DNA from: Myxococcales bacterium | Lineage (GTDB): Bacteria; Myxococcota_A; UBA9042 | Assembly (NCBI GenBank): GCA_947499075.1 | Contig: CANMNA010000025.1 | Coordinates: 1 to 32,465, forward strand | DNA length: 32,465 bases | Reading direction: 5' to 3' | Shown: piece by piece, positions 1 through 8,345 of the stretch | Layout: each line of letters opens with the position of its first letter | How positions within the stretch are numbered: position 1 is the first letter of the stretch | Translations under genes and position numbers: made by a program | The notes under the pieces: model-generated | The model's input: only the letters and a program-made list of their open reading frames with translations | The model's database searches: none | What the model was told of the DNA's origin: nothing

Positions 1-1
1 G

Positions 2-376
2 GTGGCAGCCAACGCCGGGTTTCGGGTCCGCATCATCGAAGGGACCAAGGGCGGCACGGCCAGGGTCGATGATCGCGTCAGCGACTTGCGGCGAGAGCTC
101 GAGGCGCTGCACCACGACTACAACACTTTTTCGTTGGTCAGCGATCACAACCTGCGCATCAACCTCGGTCAGCGCAGCGCGATCAAGCTGCCAGACGGCA
201 GCGACATGGCGATCACGCTGTTAGAACTCGTGGCCGGGCCGCCGATGCGGGTGCGGCATCAACTGGAGTTGCCCAAGTCGCGCACGGTGCGGGCTGTCGC
301 GCCGGGTGGACGGACGCTGGACGTTCGGCCGTGGGCGGATAAGCTGGTGATCATCTGCACCAGCGTTGAAAAGTAG
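2..376 (+). CDS. Hypothetical protein, probably 5'-truncated by the window edge
   Basis: This is an open frame of 124 codons reaching the first bases of the window. A GTG codon sits at position 2, but the gene probably begins upstream. The visible protein starts with a short basic stretch and an amphipathic helix (LRRELEALHHDY), followed by a compact beta-rich domain with the motifs NLGQRSAIKLPDGS and LELPKSRTVRAVAPGG. It has no membrane segment or cysteine cluster. The pattern of a short 'LPDG' beta-domain at a C-terminus resembles small modules seen in myxobacterial envelope proteins, but I do not recognise a named family and assign no function. It ends with TAG at 374-376, 160 bases before the next gene on the same strand. 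Confidence 0.6.
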   Translation: MAANAGFRVRIIEGTKGGTARVDDRVSDLRRELEALHHDYNTFSLVSDHNLRINLGQRSAIKLPDGSDMAITLLELVAGPPMRVRHQLELPKSRTVRAVAPGGRTLDVRPWADKLVIICTSVEK

Positions 377-392
377 CGACAATTAGCCGGGT

Positions 393-422
393 TTGCCTGA
401 CTCTCGTCGACTGTGGTAGCTT
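393..422 (+). promoter_or_regulatory. Possible promoter for the TPR-PEGA/SUMF1 pair
   Basis: TTGCCT (393-398) and TAGCTT (417-422) are separated by 18 bp. The spacing and the TAnnnT form match the other predicted promoters in this window. Transcription would start near 429, giving a leader of about 108 bases to the ATG at 537. The -35 box matches the consensus at only four of six positions, so this is a weak call. Confidence 0.3.
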
Positions 423-536
423 GAGGGCGTGGGGCTACAGGGCAGCAATTTGCCGATGGCGTGGCCGGTCAGTGGCCAAGTTCCGGCGCGTGACGGGACT
501 CATTTTGGGCACAAGGCATTGGACAGGACGAGCGTG

Positions 537-1727
537 ATGCTAGGCGGTCAGCAGCGCAGCACATCGAAGTCGGCGCAGCGGCTTGTCCTTGCGGTCTTGC
601 TGGCGTTGGTGGCGCTAGCTGCACCGTTGGCATTTGCCGACGATGCGCCCCCTCCTCCTCCCCCGCCTGCTGCCGAGCCGGCGGCGTCTGCCAATCCGTT
701 GGCGACCGCCGCGGACTTGCTGAGCGATCAGGCCAAGACTGCCTACAAAGAGAAAAAGTACGCCGAAGCCTTCGGGCTGTTTGAGAAAGCGTATGCCGTC
801 GAAGCGCGGCCAGCGTTTATCTTCAACATGGCGAAATGCAAAGAAAAGCTCGCGGAGTATGCTGAAGCGGTCAACCTGCTGGAGCGGTACCTGCAGGCCT
901 ACCGCACCGCCAATGGAGGGCTCGAGCCGGGCGACGCTGCCGATGTCAACAGTCAAATCCGTGACTTGAAGCGGCGGGCGTTTGAGGCCCAGCCTGAAGT
1001 GAGCATTCAGTCGTCGCCGCCGGGTGCCCAAGTCATCGAGGCCGGGGTGACGCTGGGCTCGACGCCGCTGCAGACGCACATGCAGCCCGGCCGCCACAAG
1101 ATCGTGCTCAAGCTCGACAAGCACAGCGATCTCGATGCCGAGATCGAAGTGCCGGTGTCGGGCAAAGTGGCGGTGGTGCTGTCGCTCAAGTCTTCGGTGC
1201 GGCGCGGCGCGCTGGCGTTTGGATGCAACGTGCGCGGCGCGCAGATCGTGGTCGATGGCAAAGTCGTCGCTGTGACCCCGTTTACCGGTCAAATCGAGGT
1301 CGATCCTGGGCAACACCAGGTGACGCTGACCAAAGCCAACTACCTGACCCGCGACCTGCAGGTTCAAGTATCTGAGAATACCCTGGTGACTGTTCGGCTC
1401 CTGTTGAAAAACACGGCGAGCGGCACGACTTGGCGCTCCTACCTGGGCTACCCGATCGGCATCTTGGGCATCGCAAGCGCCGTAGTCGGTGGCGTCGCGG
1501 CCTATGCAGCCAACCAAGAATACCGGGGCACGCCCTGGTTCAACCAATTGGTGGACTACCAGAACTGGGGCTATCGCGCTGGCGGCGGCGCGCTGGGCGT
1601 CGGCGTCGCCTTGCTGGTCTGGGACGGTTTGCGCGACAACATCCTGGCTGAGGACGTGCTCGCAGGCGGAATCGCTGATGAAGGCAACGCCGTGACCCCG
1701 CTGGGCGCGCCGAAGGTGGGGCCATGA
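537..1727 (+). CDS. Exported TPR-PEGA membrane protein
   Basis: The frame is open from a GTG at 429, but the ATG at 537 (396 aa) is preferred: it has AGGA at 525-528, 8 bases upstream, and gives a clean signal peptide (residues 1-34, ending PLAFA). A seven-proline run and Ala/Pro linker follow, then a TPR-like helical pair (about 62-120, with KKYAEAFGLFEKAYA), a first PEGA beta-domain (about 153-218, SSPPGAQVIEAG...STPL) and a second (about 223-291, GAQIVVDGK...TPF). Two hydrophobic segments near 303-326 and 348-363 suggest that the C-terminus returns to the membrane. PEGA domains are extracytoplasmic beta modules thought to bind surface polymers or partner proteins. The stop overlaps the next gene's ATG (ATGA at 1724-1727), so the two are probably co-translated. 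Family role is known only generally; the specific function here is unknown. Confidence 0.8.
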   Translation: MLGGQQRSTSKSAQRLVLAVLLALVALAAPLAFADDAPPPPPPPAAEPAASANPLATAADLLSDQAKTAYKEKKYAEAFGLFEKAYAVEARPAFIFNMAKCKEKLAEYAEAVNLLERYLQAYRTANGGLEPGDAADVNSQIRDLKRRAFEAQPEVSIQSSPPGAQVIEAGVTLGSTPLQTHMQPGRHKIVLKLDKHSDLDAEIEVPVSGKVAVVLSLKSSVRRGALAFGCNVRGAQIVVDGKVVAVTPFTGQIEVDPGQHQVTLTKANYLTRDLQVQVSENTLVTVRLLLKNTASGTTWRSYLGYPIGILGIASAVVGGVAAYAANQEYRGTPWFNQLVDYQNWGYRAGGGALGVGVALLVWDGLRDNILAEDVLAGGIADEGNAVTPLGAPKVGP

Positions 1728-2833
1728 GCGAACTTGGAAGGCTAGCGCAGTCTCGCAGCGTAGCCGCGTGCCTGTGGTGCGCTGTTTGCGCACTACTGAC
1801 GACCTGTGCAACCGGTTTGGAGCCGCCTGCACTGACCGCCATGGCTGTCTTGCCCAACGCCGGCAAGTTCGTATTTGGCAGCGGCGAGCTCGGCTGTCGA
1901 GTGCCACAAACGCCAGATGCTTGTCAAAAAGATACGCTTTTTGATCCGCAAGAGCCCAGCGCCGTGGTTGCAGTCAAGCCGTTCGCGATCGACGTCCACG
2001 AAGTCACCAACGAGCAGTACCGGTTCTGTGTCGCGATGGACAAGTGCTCGTTGCCAGCTGGTGACAACGGGCCAGCTGGCATTGCCGACTACTACACCAA
2101 CTCGAAGTACGACAAGTTCCCAGTCGTCATGGTGCGTTGGACCCAGGCTGTCCAATACTGCGAATTTGCAAGCAAGCGCTTGCCCACCGAGTTCGAGTGG
2201 GAGTACGTCGCCGGCGGCCCGGCCCAAACCTTGACCGAAAAGCGCATCTATCCGTGGGCCGTGCCTGGCTTTCAGCCGCCCCTGAAGAAGTGCGACAAAG
2301 ACGCCAACATCGCCCGCTGCAACAGCGGCAACCTGAAAACCCGGCCGGTCAAGGGCAGCCTCGACGACATCGTCGATGTAGGCGGCACCAAAGTGTATGA
2401 CTTGGGCGGCAATGTATCTGAGTTTACGTCGAGCGACTTCGTGGACAAGGTGACCTGCGACGCTACGCAGCCTTACGAGTGTGAGGCTTGTGGCAAGTGC
2501 CTGCTGAACAAATCGAAAACGGAGTGCGAGAACGACTGCAAGCCGTGCAAGTGCGGCAACGACAGCACCGAGTCCAAGAAACCAAACTGCTATGCGCCGT
2601 GCGAGAACCCGATCTGCCCCAAGCGGCTGACCACGGCAGTGCCGTTGGATGGCAGCTATACATCCAAGAACTTTCAGCAGAAGCGCATCGTGCGCGGCGG
2701 CAGCTACTTCAACCACAATGGCGCCGACAGCGTGATGGACTGCGATGGCCGCTCAGACACGCGCAAGCAGACCACATCGCCGATCGGTGACCCGCAGTAT
2801 CACTACGGTTTTCGCTGCGCCAAGAGCCTGTAG
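1724..2833 (+). CDS. SUMF1/FGE-fold exported protein with a cysteine-rich insert
   Basis: This 369-aa protein has the formylglycine-generating-enzyme (SUMF1) fold. The landmarks are DVHEVTNEQYRFCV (about 90-103), RLPTEFEWEYVAGG (152-165), YDLGGNVSEF (225-234), RIVRGGSYF (321-329) and the terminal GFRCA. The N-terminus is hydrophobic with LLTTC at residues 24-28, possibly a non-canonical lipobox, otherwise an ordinary signal peptide. Between the NVSEF and VRGGS blocks lies an insert (about 245-299) with 11 cysteines, including CEACGKC and CENDCKPCKC. The catalytic cysteine pair of true FGE is not evident: only one cysteine is seen in the corresponding late segment (VMDCDGRSD), so a binding or structural role is more likely than sulfatase maturation. 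The start is fixed by the 4-base overlap with the PEGA gene and an upstream AAGGTGGGG. It converges on the kinase gene, 18 bases away. Confidence 0.82.
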   Translation: MSELGRLAQSRSVAACLWCAVCALLTTCATGLEPPALTAMAVLPNAGKFVFGSGELGCRVPQTPDACQKDTLFDPQEPSAVVAVKPFAIDVHEVTNEQYRFCVAMDKCSLPAGDNGPAGIADYYTNSKYDKFPVVMVRWTQAVQYCEFASKRLPTEFEWEYVAGGPAQTLTEKRIYPWAVPGFQPPLKKCDKDANIARCNSGNLKTRPVKGSLDDIVDVGGTKVYDLGGNVSEFTSSDFVDKVTCDATQPYECEACGKCLLNKSKTECENDCKPCKCGNDSTESKKPNCYAPCENPICPKRLTTAVPLDGSYTSKNFQQKRIVRGGSYFNHNGADSVMDCDGRSDTRKQTTSPIGDPQYHYGFRCAKSL

Positions 2834-2851
2834 GCGCAACGACCGCACCGC

Positions 2852-4915
2852 CTACTGCAGGTCCGGATCGTCGAGCTTGTCGTCCTTCTTCTTGTCCTCT
2901 TTCTTCTTATCTTCTGGCTTCTTGTCTTCGACCTTGACCGGATCCGGCTTGGCCTCGACCTTGACCGGATCGGCCTTGGCCGGCGTCGCCTCAGTCTTGG
3001 TGCCAGGCTTGACTTCTGCCTTGCCACCCAAGGGCTTGAGCCCGGGCTTGCCACTGTCACCTGCATGGGGCACGTGGACAGCCGGCAGCGGCTTGAGCTC
3101 GACCGACAGCGCTTGGGCGGTTGCGAAGCTGACCTTGATCTGGTGTGGCTCAAAACCATCGCGCAACAGCTGCCAGACTTCGTCCGGCGTGCCCTTCTCG
3201 TGATCGAGCGTGGCGTTCGTCGTGCCGATAAGTGTCTGGTCACGCAAGATTTTCGCACCCGGCGGATTGGAATTGACCGTAATCCGCACGACCTTGTCGT
3301 CTGGCAGCGCGGCCACCGGTACCGGCACTTCGCGATCGACGAATTCGCGCTGGACCACGACTTCGGGCGGTCGCGTCACCACCCATAGGCCAGCTGCGGC
3401 CGCCACCAGCGCAATCGCGCCACCCAGCACCAGCGGCAACTTGGACGCCGGCGGCGGCATCGCCAGATCCGGCGCGGCGATCGCGCTGGCTTTGGCCACT
3501 TCTCCCGGCACCCGCATCGTCCGCGCCGTCGGCAACGAATCGGTGGTCTGCGAAGCGATGCGCACGCCCAGACTCTCGGCTTCCTGCAGCGTGCCCACGC
3601 GCTGATCAAAGGCCGTCGGCAGCGACTCAGCCAGATCCATGCAGCGCTTGGCCAAATCCGTGGCGTTTTGCACCCGGGTCTCTGGCCCCTTTTCCAGCAG
3701 CTGCAGCACCAACTCTTCGACTTCGGCCGGGATCACTTGCTTGTCGGTGGCACTGCTCGGCGGCAGCGGGGCTTCGTTGACGTGGGCCAGCAGCAGCGTC
3801 AGCGCTTGGTCGCCAGCAAACGGCGCCTGACCCGTGATCATCTCGTACAGAATCACGCCCAGCGTATACAAGTCCGACCGCGCGTCGACCGGCTGTGCGC
3901 TGCACTGTTCGGGGCTCATGTAGCGTGGCGTGCCGAAAATCGAGCCTGCCTGGGTCAGTGTGCCGCCTTCGGTCTTGTGGTCGCGCAGTTTGGCCACGCC
4001 AAAGTCGAGCACTTTGACATAGTCGGCGTTGGCGTTGACGGTGACCAAGAAGATGTTCTCTGGCTTGAGATCGCGGTGCACGACCTCTTTGCCGTGCGCT
4101 TCGGCCAGCGACTGAGCGACCTGGCCCATAATCCGCATCGCCCGCCGGATCGGCAGCGGCCGCTCCAGCCGCAGCAGGTCGTAGAGCGTAGTGCCTTCCA
4201 GCAGCTCCATCGCGATGTAGGGATCGCCTTCTGGTGTCTGACCATAGTCGAAAATCTGAATCGTATTGGGGTGACGCAGCCGCGAGACCGCCAATGCTTC
4301 CAGTGTGAACCGGCGCAGCACCGTGTCGTTGGACTTGAGGTCGCCCAGCAGCACCTTGATGGCGACATCGCGGTCCATGCCCTCTTGCCGGGCGCGGTAC
4401 ACCGAGCCCATGCCGCCCGAGCCGATTTTCTTGAGGACCAAAAACCGGCCGCCGATGGTCTTGCCAATCAGCGGATCGGGCTTGGCTTCCTTCTTGGCGT
4501 CGCCGCGCTCTAGGTGCGCGCGGATTTTTTCGTCCAGCGCTTCGCGGGTGTCGACTCCTTCGCGCCGGGTGATGGCGTCGCCGCTGATGTCGTCCATGGT
4601 GACATCACCGGCAGATGCAGGCGCGGCACCCACGCCGTCAAACTCTGGCGCGGTCAGGTTGGGCAAGGTCCGGTCGTCGCTGCCGCCGTGCACGATCGAG
4701 ACCACGCGGTGCCCGGCCCGCTTGCTGGCAACGGCAGCGTCGATGCCGGCTGGCAATGCCACGGTCACGTCGCCGATGATGTTGCGGTCGTCCTGGTCGA
4801 GCGCATCTATTGCCGGCTCTGCCGCGACCTCGCCTGTTTGCGGCGGCGTGAGCATGGTCGGCATCGCCGACAGCGTCGGCTCGACCGCAGGCTGGATGTC
4901 TTTGGGTGGGGTCAT
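2852..4915 (-). CDS. Ser/Thr protein kinase with transmembrane segment and PEGA domain
   Basis: This is a 687-aa Hanks-type kinase. A 150-residue acidic leader precedes the catalytic domain (about 158-425): glycine loop GSGGMGSVY (165-173), VAIK lysine K187, HRDLKPEN (280-287), DFG (304-306), GTPRYMSPE (328-336) and the R/D of the Asp-Arg-Ser helix (DARSD, 344-348). All catalytic residues are present, so it should be active in the cytoplasm. A single membrane segment (about 493-514) leads to an extracytoplasmic PEGA domain (about 543-600, NSNPPGAKILRD) and a charged tail rich in Lys/Asp/Glu (640-687) with imperfect PVKVE-type repeats. The ATG at 4913-4915 overlaps the stop of the dTMP kinase gene (TGA at 4912-4914), with GAGG 5 bases upstream. 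It probably senses an envelope signal; substrates are unknown. It is the last gene of its operon. Confidence 0.92.
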   Translation of the reverse strand: MTPPKDIQPAVEPTLSAMPTMLTPPQTGEVAAEPAIDALDQDDRNIIGDVTVALPAGIDAAVASKRAGHRVVSIVHGGSDDRTLPNLTAPEFDGVGAAPASAGDVTMDDISGDAITRREGVDTREALDEKIRAHLERGDAKKEAKPDPLIGKTIGGRFLVLKKIGSGGMGSVYRARQEGMDRDVAIKVLLGDLKSNDTVLRRFTLEALAVSRLRHPNTIQIFDYGQTPEGDPYIAMELLEGTTLYDLLRLERPLPIRRAMRIMGQVAQSLAEAHGKEVVHRDLKPENIFLVTVNANADYVKVLDFGVAKLRDHKTEGGTLTQAGSIFGTPRYMSPEQCSAQPVDARSDLYTLGVILYEMITGQAPFAGDQALTLLLAHVNEAPLPPSSATDKQVIPAEVEELVLQLLEKGPETRVQNATDLAKRCMDLAESLPTAFDQRVGTLQEAESLGVRIASQTTDSLPTARTMRVPGEVAKASAIAAPDLAMPPPASKLPLVLGGAIALVAAAAGLWVVTRPPEVVVQREFVDREVPVPVAALPDDKVVRITVNSNPPGAKILRDQTLIGTTNATLDHEKGTPDEVWQLLRDGFEPHQIKVSFATAQALSVELKPLPAVHVPHAGDSGKPGLKPLGGKAEVKPGTKTEATPAKADPVKVEAKPDPVKVEDKKPEDKKKEDKKKDDKLDDPDLQ

Positions 4916-5574
4916 GCCTGCCTCGGCGCTTGCCGCAAGTCTTGCACGATCAGACGTATAGCACAGTGAACCGTTTCGCGCTCCGGGCTGGCATCGATGC
5001 GTTGCAGTCGGCCGAGCTGCGCCGGTGGCTGGCAGTGCAAGGCCGTGTAGCGCGCGCGCACTCGGGTCAACATCGCGCCAGTCTCAAATCGTTCTAGCGG
5101 TTTGCCGCGTGCGGCGATGCGCTCAAGCGCGACTTCTACGGGCACATCGAGCCACAGGGTCAGGTCGGCCTGCAGCGCCCGTTGGTTGATCGCCAAAATC
5201 CACGCTGGATCCAAGCCGTCGCCGGCAAGGGCATCGTCGCTCGCCTGAAACGCCAGCGAGCTGCCCAAGTGGCGATCACAGACCACCCATGCTCCGCGCT
5301 GCAGCGCTGGCAGCACCACCCGCTGGCCGTGATCGACGCGGTCGGCGGCAAACAGCAGCGCGACCGCCGCCGCATCGACCGCTGTTTTGCTGCCGCCGAC
5401 TTCACCGCGCAAGATCTGGCGGATGAGCTGGCCACCTTCCAGATTGCTTGGTTGGGCACTGCGCACCACCTGTAGGCCTTCGCTGCGCAAAAAGTCGGCC
5501 AGCATGTCGCCTTGGGTCGACGTCCCCGCTCCGTCAGTCCCTTCGAGCACCACTAGGCAACCGCGCTGTGCCAT
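4912..5574 (-). CDS. tmk: dTMP (thymidylate) kinase with altered Walker A motif
   Basis: At 220 aa it has the normal family length. It phosphorylates dTMP to dTDP in dTTP synthesis. Recognisable parts are the P-loop region (EGTDGAGTSTQ, 11-21), LLFAADRVDH (73-82), the CDRHLGSSLAFQ motif (99-110, normally DRYxxSxxAYQ), LWLDVPVEVALERI (140-153) and the LID-like RGKPLERFE (156-164). The Walker A lysine (normally GAGKST) is replaced by Thr18, read directly as ACG in the DNA. The REPG motif is reduced to AQPS (40-43). It may be a lineage variant or an enzyme with changed nucleotide binding. The ATG directly follows the TAA of the upstream lipoprotein gene (TAAATG), and its end overlaps the kinase start. 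Strong family call; activity less certain. Confidence 0.88.
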   Translation of the reverse strand: MAQRGCLVVLEGTDGAGTSTQGDMLADFLRSEGLQVVRSAQPSNLEGGQLIRQILRGEVGGSKTAVDAAAVALLFAADRVDHGQRVVLPALQRGAWVVCDRHLGSSLAFQASDDALAGDGLDPAWILAINQRALQADLTLWLDVPVEVALERIAARGKPLERFETGAMLTRVRARYTALHCQPPAQLGRLQRIDASPERETVHCAIRLIVQDLRQAPRQA

Positions 5575-6345
5575 TTACTCACCCTCGCACGGCAGCTCGA
5601 CCTGGACCATGCCCTGCGGACACGTCACCGCAAACACCTCGGCGGCCACCGGCTGATCGATCTGCACGTCGCGCATTTCCAGGGTCATGTCGGCATTTTG
5701 CGCCATCGTTTTGATGCGCAAGAGCTTGGGCGAACCACCCGGGGTCACCTCGCCTTCGTACTGCAAAGACGCCTGGCGCGCGCCCTTGAGCCACCACACC
5801 GCGCCGACCAGCGCAAGAGTCTTGGGCGCCACAAAAACATGCTGCTGCCATCCGGATGGATCGCCCAGTTCAAGTCGGTACAGCTTGCGCTCGCTGTCCC
5901 ACGCCAAGCGCTGCTGATCAGGCGGTACTTCTTGCAACGGCACGTCGCCCAACAGTGCGCGCACCAAACCGTTGGCCGACAGCGGCAAGGGCAGCAGGCG
6001 CGCCAGATTGCGCGGGCAAGCTTGCCCCACCAGACACTGGCTACCGCCGCGCTCAAACGTGGTGAAGCGCTGGCCATCGGTCGACAGCAACGCGACCAGG
6101 TCCAGCGTCGGCGTCAGCGCCTGGATTTGCAGCGACTGGGGCGTAGAGGCGATGACCAAGACCGTGACACTCTTGCGGTCGCCCGCCACGTAGGCGTCCA
6201 GCCGGGCCGTGCCCTGCAGCGTTTTGACCTTGGGCGGGTGCAGCAGGGCGCGCAGATCGGCCACGGTGCGCGGACCGTCGTCGGGCAGCGTCACTTGCGC
6301 TGCCGAACAGGCGCAAAGTACGGCGAGAAGCCACAGGCGCTTCAT
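5575..6345 (-). CDS. Outer-membrane-type lipoprotein, LolA/LolB or DUF4292-like
   Basis: This is a 256-aa protein with a short signal peptide ([13 protein letters not shown]) and a probable lipid-attached Cys13. The mature region is predominantly beta: a TARLDAYV strand early, then alternating strands ([26 protein letters not shown]), a C-terminal [24 protein letters not shown] block and [10 protein letters not shown]. This order (lipobox, GxARL strand, long antiparallel sheet, late 'LRI...Y/M...I...D' strand) is typical of the LolA/LolB/DUF4292 lipoprotein fold, which binds acyl chains. The match is by eye and remote. Its ATG overlaps the aspartate kinase stop (ATGA at 6342-6345), with GAGG 7 bases upstream. 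The gene lies between two metabolic kinases without an obvious functional link. Confidence 0.7.
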   Translation of the reverse strand: MKRLWLLAVLCACSAAQVTLPDDGPRTVADLRALLHPPKVKTLQGTARLDAYVAGDRKSVTVLVIASTPQSLQIQALTPTLDLVALLSTDGQRFTTFERGGSQCLVGQACPRNLARLLPLPLSANGLVRALLGDVPLQEVPPDQQRLAWDSERKLYRLELGDPSGWQQHVFVAPKTLALVGAVWWLKGARQASLQYEGEVTPGGSPKLLRIKTMAQNADMTLEMRDVQIDQPVAAEVFAVTCPQGMVQVELPCEGE

Positions 6346-7577
6346 GGCGTGACCTCGACAAAGCGGCGATGGAGCGCCGCCAACACACGACCGGTGTGCT
6401 CTGGGGCAACCAGGGCCGACAGCGTCAGCCCGTGGGCCACGACCGCCATCGGGGCAGCCTCGGTGGCTTCGCTGACCAGCGCCACAAATTGGCCCAACAG
6501 CCCCGGCTCGCGACCGACCGCCGGGCCGACAATGCTGACCAGCGTGCCGCGCAGTACCGTCAATTCGGCGTGGCCCAGCAGCTGCACCGCCTGCGCGATC
6601 GCGCGGTCAAACGCCGGATCGACGGCGTCCGCGACGTCACGCGCCAGCACGACCAGCCGTGTCTGCGCCTGCATCGAGGCGACTTCGGTCAAGTTGGCAG
6701 CGGTCCACAGGCTGCCCAGCTGCTGATCGAGGGCGGCCTGGGCAGTGTACTGCAGCGCAACCGCATGCGGCCGACTCGCCACGCCGACGATCCACGGCCG
6801 GTCGCGCGGTGTGTCCAGCCGCACCACCGTCTCGCCACTGCCTTGACCGGTCTTGCGGGCGTACAGCGCGATGCCGTGCATGCGCGCCAGCGCCACCGCG
6901 TCGGCAGCCAGCACCTTGGCGCCCGCGCGCGCCATCGCCAGCGTCTCGTCGTGCGTCACCGAGTCCAGGCGTGTCGCGTTGGGTACTTGCCGCGGATCGG
7001 CTGAGTAGATGCCGTCGATGTCGCTGTAGATCTCGCAGTCGGCGCCGAGCGCGGCAGCTAAGGCCACTGCGGTCGTGTCTGAGCCGCCGCGGCCCAGCGT
7101 GGTGATCTCGCGGCGCCAGCTGGTGCCTTGAAAACCGGCGACGATCACCACTTCGCCCTGATCCAGCGCGTCTTGCACCCGAAATGGCCGCACTTCGACG
7201 ATGCGCGCGTTGCCCGCGTTGTCGGTGGTCAAGATGCCGCACTGGCTGCCGGTCAGGCTGGTCGCTTTCAGACCGTGGCCGCGTACTGCCATAGCGACCA
7301 AAGCCATGCTGATGCGCTCGCCCGCCGACAGCAGCATGTCGAGCTCGCGGCGATCCGGCTCATCGGTCACTTCGTGCGCCAGCTGCAACAGCTGATCGGT
7401 GGTCTTGCCCATCGCCGACACCACCGCCACGACCTGACTGCCACTGCGGTGTGTCTCGGCAATTCGCTTGGCAACAAGCTGAATCTTCGCAACATCGGCC
7501 ACAGACGAGCCGCCGTACTTCTGCACGATGACGCGCGGTACAACGGGCAGTTGCGGCAGATCGGGAATTGTTGCCAA
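6342..7577 (-). CDS. lysC: Aspartate kinase (aspartokinase)
   Basis: This 411-aa enzyme phosphorylates aspartate, the first step towards lysine, threonine, methionine and diaminopimelate. It shows QKYGGSSV (19-26), [13 protein letters not shown] (52-64), LSAGERIS (83-90), [23 protein letters not shown] (split motif at 148-170, with GRGGSD at 162-167), the [16 protein letters not shown]-site block (184-196) and the MARAGAKVL helix (215-223). A tail of about 140 residues occupies the place of the tandem ACT domains (about 265-405) but is divergent, and the usual serine-rich inhibitor-binding motif is not evident, so feedback control may differ. The start is TTG at 7577 with AGGG about 7 bases upstream, 9 bases after the preceding lipoprotein stop. 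The symbol is chosen for the monofunctional form. Confidence 0.9.
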   Translation of the reverse strand: MATIPDLPQLPVVPRVIVQKYGGSSVADVAKIQLVAKRIAETHRSGSQVVAVVSAMGKTTDQLLQLAHEVTDEPDRRELDMLLSAGERISMALVAMAVRGHGLKATSLTGSQCGILTTDNAGNARIVEVRPFRVQDALDQGEVVIVAGFQGTSWRREITTLGRGGSDTTAVALAAALGADCEIYSDIDGIYSADPRQVPNATRLDSVTHDETLAMARAGAKVLAADAVALARMHGIALYARKTGQGSGETVVRLDTPRDRPWIVGVASRPHAVALQYTAQAALDQQLGSLWTAANLTEVASMQAQTRLVVLARDVADAVDPAFDRAIAQAVQLLGHAELTVLRGTLVSIVGPAVGREPGLLGQFVALVSEATEAAPMAVVAHGLTLSALVAPEHTGRVLAALHRRFVEVTP

Positions 7578-7586
7578 GCGGGGACC

Positions 7587-8039
7587 CTACAGTGCGTCTT
7601 TGGGTTCGACGGCGTCCATCCCAACTGGAATCTGTTGCACATCAGACTGGTGCGTCATCTCCCAGCGCAACTGCCGGTAGCGCCACTCTTGCGCGATCAT
7701 CTGCTGGTGGGCCACCGGGTCTGTCGGCCGACTCCAGACTGCCAAGATGATGACGCGGGCCCGATCGGCGCCGCGGGTGTACTCGACCGCGCGGACGTCG
7801 TACTCGTGGATCTGGACTTGGGCCTGAGCCATGCGCTTTTGTCGAATAAACGCTGCCCGCAACGGGTCGGGCACATAGGCCGCCGCCTTCTCGACGTGAC
7901 CCCAGCGCATCGCGCGCGTGTAATCTTCGACCGCTTCCTTGAGCTCTTTGGCCGGGTTGGCTGTCCAACTGCAGGCCGTGAGCACGCCCGCAGCCAGCAG
8001 CAGCACGCTCAGCCCGTGGCTCCAGCTTCGCCGGGTCAT
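7587..8039 (-). CDS. Small lipoprotein of unknown function
   Basis: This is a 150-aa protein with a signal peptide ending in the lipobox LTAC (Cys23). The frame stays open far upstream, but the ATG at 8039 is chosen because it gives the signal peptide and overlaps the glutaredoxin stop (ATGA at 8036-8039). The mature part begins with a helix (ELKEAVEDYTRAMRWGHVEKAAAYV), continues with RAAFIRQKRM, and then alternates strands (VQIHEYDVRAVEY, DRARVIILAVWSR, QEWRYRQLRWEM). This is an alpha-plus-beta, cystatin/NTF2-like arrangement, probably a small folded periplasmic domain. The RYRQLRWEM ending is typical of lipoproteins whose last strand closes a half-barrel. No family name is certain. Confidence 0.75.
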   Translation of the reverse strand: MTRRSWSHGLSVLLLAAGVLTACSWTANPAKELKEAVEDYTRAMRWGHVEKAAAYVPDPLRAAFIRQKRMAQAQVQIHEYDVRAVEYTRGADRARVIILAVWSRPTDPVAHQQMIAQEWRYRQLRWEMTHQSDVQQIPVGMDAVEPKDAL

Positions 8040-8296
8040 TGGGCCGCCAATTTGGCTTGCAACTGACCGCTGTCGTCGAGCTTGCGCAACTCGGCATAGC
8101 CGCCGATGAACTCTTCGCCGATAAAAATCATCGGCACGGTGTAATAGTTGAGTTTGGCTTTCAGTTCGGCCATCTTGTCGGCGTCGCGATCGAGGAAGAC
8201 CTCGGTGTAGGCGATGCCGCGGTTGCCGAGCAAGCGCTTGGCGGCCATGCAGTAGGCGCACCACTCGGTGCGGTAGACAGTGACGAGCGCGGCCAT
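8036..8296 (-). CDS. Glutaredoxin, cytosolic dithiol type
   Basis: At 86 aa this has the standard glutaredoxin length with no signal peptide. The fold begins with a strand (LVTVYRT), the active site WCAYC (Cys13 and Cys16), a helix (MAAKRLLGNRGI), the strand YTEVFLD, the cis-proline motif TVP (53-55) with MIFIGEEFIGG, and a C-terminal helix. Glutaredoxins reduce disulfides or glutathione adducts using glutathione, whose first synthetic enzyme is also in this window (24054-25430). The ATG at 8294-8296 has GGGAG about 10 bases upstream. It is the first gene of the minus-strand run that continues to the Ser/Thr kinase. The longer frame up to 8614 lies opposite the RuvX gene and is not credible. 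Confidence 0.9.
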   Translation of the reverse strand: MAALVTVYRTEWCAYCMAAKRLLGNRGIAYTEVFLDRDADKMAELKAKLNYYTVPMIFIGEEFIGGYAELRKLDDSGQLQAKLAAQ

Positions 8297-8345
8297 GCCC
8301 ACGGTGCTCCCGCCGACGTTCCGGCTGGCAGAGGATAGCCCGACT

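Noticed and set aside
615..1907. Long minus-strand frame opposite the TPR-PEGA gene
   Set aside because: Antisense shadow. The plus-strand frame has a signal peptide, TPR and PEGA domains; this frame is Arg/His/Gln-rich with no motif.
1724..2833. Active formylglycine-generating enzyme
   Set aside because: The catalytic cysteine pair is not seen and no sulfatase gene is in the window, so only the fold is assigned.
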